This document shows, piece by piece, positions 62,209 to 64,000 of a stretch of 64,000 bases of DNA. The position numbers were made by a program, and so were the translations under genes. This stretch comes from Liberibacter crescens BT-1 (GTDB taxonomy: Bacteria; Pseudomonadota; Alphaproteobacteria; Rhizobiales; Rhizobiaceae), in the NCBI RefSeq assembly GCF_000325745.1, contig NC_019907.1, positions 124,001-188,000 of the forward strand, read 5' to 3'. The notes beneath the pieces are model-generated. The model searched no databases. It was not told the origin of the DNA and saw only the letters and a program-made list of their open reading frames with translations. The number at the start of each line of letters is the position of its first letter. The stretch's first letter is position 1.

Positions 62209-62907
62209 TTATTCTTCTAAGTTTATAGAATCAAGTATTACTAACCGTGCTTTAGAGTAAAATTCCCTGAAAAAAAGTATGCCTGTTAAAAATGTACTCG
62301 TTATCATGAAAATATAGGAACTGATAAACCATCCTAAATATCCCACAGATAGAAAAAGTGTTCTCAATCCATCATTGTAATTATCTGCGGCAATGATATT
62401 CATATAAGCTACACGTGTTGCGATTTTTTCTGCAACTTGTCGATTAGCTTCGACTTCTTTAACAATAGGTATGCTTCCAAATAATATCGTGCAATAATTG
62501 AATAGACGATATGACCATAAGAATTTAAAAAAAGCATAGCCAAAAATATAAGAGAGTCCTATAACTTTCCATTCGAAAGCTGTAAGTTCTCCATTGCGAA
62601 CAAACGGTAAGTCATGTAACACAGCGTCAGCTTTTTCCGCAGCGCCAAGGAGAGCAAAACTACTTCCAAGGGCAAATATAGAGGTGGATGCTAAAAATGA
62701 AGTGCCAACTTGAAGCCCAGAAAATATTTGAGTATCGATCATTTTTAAGTCTCGATGAAGAGAGTTAAACACCCATTCCTTTCGCTTTTTATTCATTGCT
62801 CGACTAAGGCTAATGCGTCCAAATATTTTTACTTTTTTGGTAATTTGTGATAGAGAAACCCACAACAGTATAAACAATCCAAGGGAAATGTAATCAATGT
62901 TCTGCAT
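62209..62907 (-). CDS. DUF599 family membrane protein
   Basis: A 232-residue protein with four predicted helices (about residues 6-22, 70-90, 112-130, 190-212). The MNKKRKEWVFNSLHRDLKMI segment after the first helix and FKFLWSYRLFNYC in the middle match DUF599. The function is unknown. No neighbouring gene shares its strand closely, so no operon partner can be named. Confidence 0.8.
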   Translation of the reverse strand: MQNIDYISLGLFILLWVSLSQITKKVKIFGRISLSRAMNKKRKEWVFNSLHRDLKMIDTQIFSGLQVGTSFLASTSIFALGSSFALLGAAEKADAVLHDLPFVRNGELTAFEWKVIGLSYIFGYAFFKFLWSYRLFNYCTILFGSIPIVKEVEANRQVAEKIATRVAYMNIIAADNYNDGLRTLFLSVGYLGWFISSYIFMITSTFLTGILFFREFYSKARLVILDSINLEE

Positions 62908-63129
62908 GTTTTTTAATATTCCTTTTATGTGAAGATATTTATATTGAAGTTTTAATCATTTAGCTCTATCTTTTATAAGATTTCTATAAAATAAAACGCG
63001 CGAGTATGTTAATGCTAATGAGTTTTTTGAAGGATATTATTGTTTTAATTTTATCTAGGTTTTTTGAAACGGTCTTTTCCTTTATCATTAATATTGTTTG
63101 TTTGCATAAAAAAATATGAGGAGATAAAA

Positions 63130-63702
63130 GTGTTTATACAAACTGAGTCTACTCCCAATCCTGCCACGATGAAATTTATTCCAGGAAAAATTGTTCTTCC
63201 TAGGGGTACAGCTGATTTTTATAGTTTAGAGCAAGCTTCTGTCTCTCCATTGGCATCTATTATTTTTTCTATTAATGGCGTTTGTGCTGTTTATTTGGGA
63301 TATGATTTTATTACTGTGACAAAGCAAGACAAAGAGTATGAGTGGAAGCATCTTAAGCCTGCTATTCTTGGTGTAATCATGGAACATTTCATGTCTGGGA
63401 ATCCTGTTATGTCTACTGAAGTAGATTTAGTGCAATCTTCCGATAGTGAAAGTGAGTTTTTTGATGAGGCTGATATTTTGATTGTAAAAGCTATTAAAGA
63501 TCTTTTGGATTCACGTGTCCGTCCAGCCGTAGCTAAGGATGGAGGCGATATAACATTCAAAGGATACCGTAATGGTACTGTTTTCTTGAGCATGAAGGGT
63601 TCTTGTTCAGGTTGCCCTTCTTCTTCAGCTACACTTAAGCATGGTGTTGAGAGACTGTTAAGCCATTTTGTTCCCGAAGTTAAAGAAATTCAGTCTACTT
63701 AA
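63130..63702 (+). CDS. Fe-S cluster scaffold/carrier protein, Nfu/NifU family
   Basis: A 190-residue protein with an N-terminal Nfu domain beginning FIQTESTPNPATMKFIPGK and a C-terminal NifU domain with the cluster ligands C-x2-C in GSCSGCPSSS. It carries assembled Fe-S clusters to targets, of which aconitase and ThiC are in this window. The open frame starts at 63064, but the GTG at 63130 has GAGGAG six bases upstream and gives the family N-terminus. It precedes tsaB, as in other Rhizobiales. Confidence 0.92.
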   Translation: MFIQTESTPNPATMKFIPGKIVLPRGTADFYSLEQASVSPLASIIFSINGVCAVYLGYDFITVTKQDKEYEWKHLKPAILGVIMEHFMSGNPVMSTEVDLVQSSDSESEFFDEADILIVKAIKDLLDSRVRPAVAKDGGDITFKGYRNGTVFLSMKGSCSGCPSSSATLKHGVERLLSHFVPEVKEIQST

Positions 63703-63714
63703 TCATATATTCAC

Positions 63715-64000
63715 TTGATAATCCTTGCGCTTGACACATCTTCTGTAGAATGCTCTGTTGCTGTTTATGATAGTTTAAGCACCGGTGTTTTGGGTTTTGA
63801 TGTCAAGGTTTTAGGGCGTGGTCATGCTGAGTATTTAATAGAATCTGTGGATGCCGCTATTATTAAATCAGGCCTTTCTATTTCACAAGTTGAATGTATT
63901 GTTACAACGGTAGGTCCTGGTTCATTTACAGGAGTTCGTGTTGCTGTATCTGCTGCACGAGGGTTTGCTTTAGCTCTTGGTTGTCCAGCTCTTGGAATTG
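63715..64000 (+). CDS. tsaB: tRNA threonylcarbamoyladenosine synthesis protein TsaB (N-terminal part)
   Basis: About 95 codons are visible before the window ends. The start ILALDTSSVECSVAVYD is the ASKHA ATPase fold of TsaB/YeaZ, and VGPGSFTGVRVAVSAARGFA is its most conserved segment. TsaB partners TsaD and TsaE to make the t6A base next to ANN-reading anticodons. The start appears to be a TTG 12 bases after nfu. Confidence 0.88.
   Translation, partial: MIILALDTSSVECSVAVYDSLSTGVLGFDVKVLGRGHAEYLIESVDAAIIKSGLSISQVECIVTTVGPGSFTGVRVAVSAARGFALALGCPALGI

Overview
The window reads as a piece of an AT-rich alphaproteobacterial chromosome of the Rhizobiales type, most probably a Liberibacter. Supporting signs are gene neighbourhoods typical of Rhizobiales (fabA-fabB-fabI, aroA-cmk-rpsA, pmtA-pyrF, carB-greA-lpcC, DUF1036-pyk, nfu-tsaB), the cell-cycle genes cckA and gcrA, a homologue of the cyclic beta-1,2-glucan exporter NdvA/ChvA, and a strongly AT-biased, reduced style with A/T-rich intergenic spacers. 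The gene set still holds ilvC, aroA, argD/argF, thiC/thiO and a complete cytochrome bd operon. That is less reduced than I recall for the psyllid-borne pathogenic species and is closer to a culturable L. crescens-like organism. The species call is inference, not proof.

Layout. 1-3250: the start of thiO, then the unsaturated fatty acid cluster fabI-fabB-fabA, all on the minus strand. 3518-8350: tRNA-Ala, a TIGR02300 family gene, the aroA-cmk-rpsA run and tRNA-Ser. 8391-14571: pncB, a frameshifted dnaN, pmtA, pyrF and an MHS-family transporter. 14922-22113: a Bax inhibitor-1 protein, an M48 lipoprotein protease, acnA and an exported S66 peptidase. 22114-22863 is the largest gene-free stretch. 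22864-30006: cckA, dksA, ileS and an S24-type regulator. 30570-39767: a DUF1036 protein, pyk, ndvA, lpcC, greA and carB. 39779-42697: a tandem duplication holding two PAP2 phosphatase genes and a remnant of the neighbouring aminotransferase. 42429-50516: aminotransferase, ilvC, pdxJ, rpsU, a TPR lipoprotein, thiC and a D,D-carboxypeptidase. 50887-57151: cydD-cydC-cydA-cydB-cydX. 57267-64000: a CAP lipoprotein, pyrD, argF, argD, gcrA, a DUF599 protein, nfu and the start of tsaB.

Most genes are housekeeping: fatty acid, pyrimidine, arginine, NAD, thiamin and pyridoxal synthesis, translation, envelope maintenance and respiration. There is no prophage, CRISPR array, rRNA operon or intact insertion sequence. 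The most notable points are: (i) dnaN, encoding the normally essential replication clamp, is split by one extra T in a run of nine; (ii) a recent imperfect tandem duplication of about 1.44 kb made two PAP2 genes whose differences mostly change amino acids; (iii) a 37-residue CydX gene closes the cyd operon; (iv) an S66 LD-carboxypeptidase-like protein carries an apparent signal peptide; (v) a TTAA-N7-TTAA (CtrA-like) site lies upstream of gcrA.
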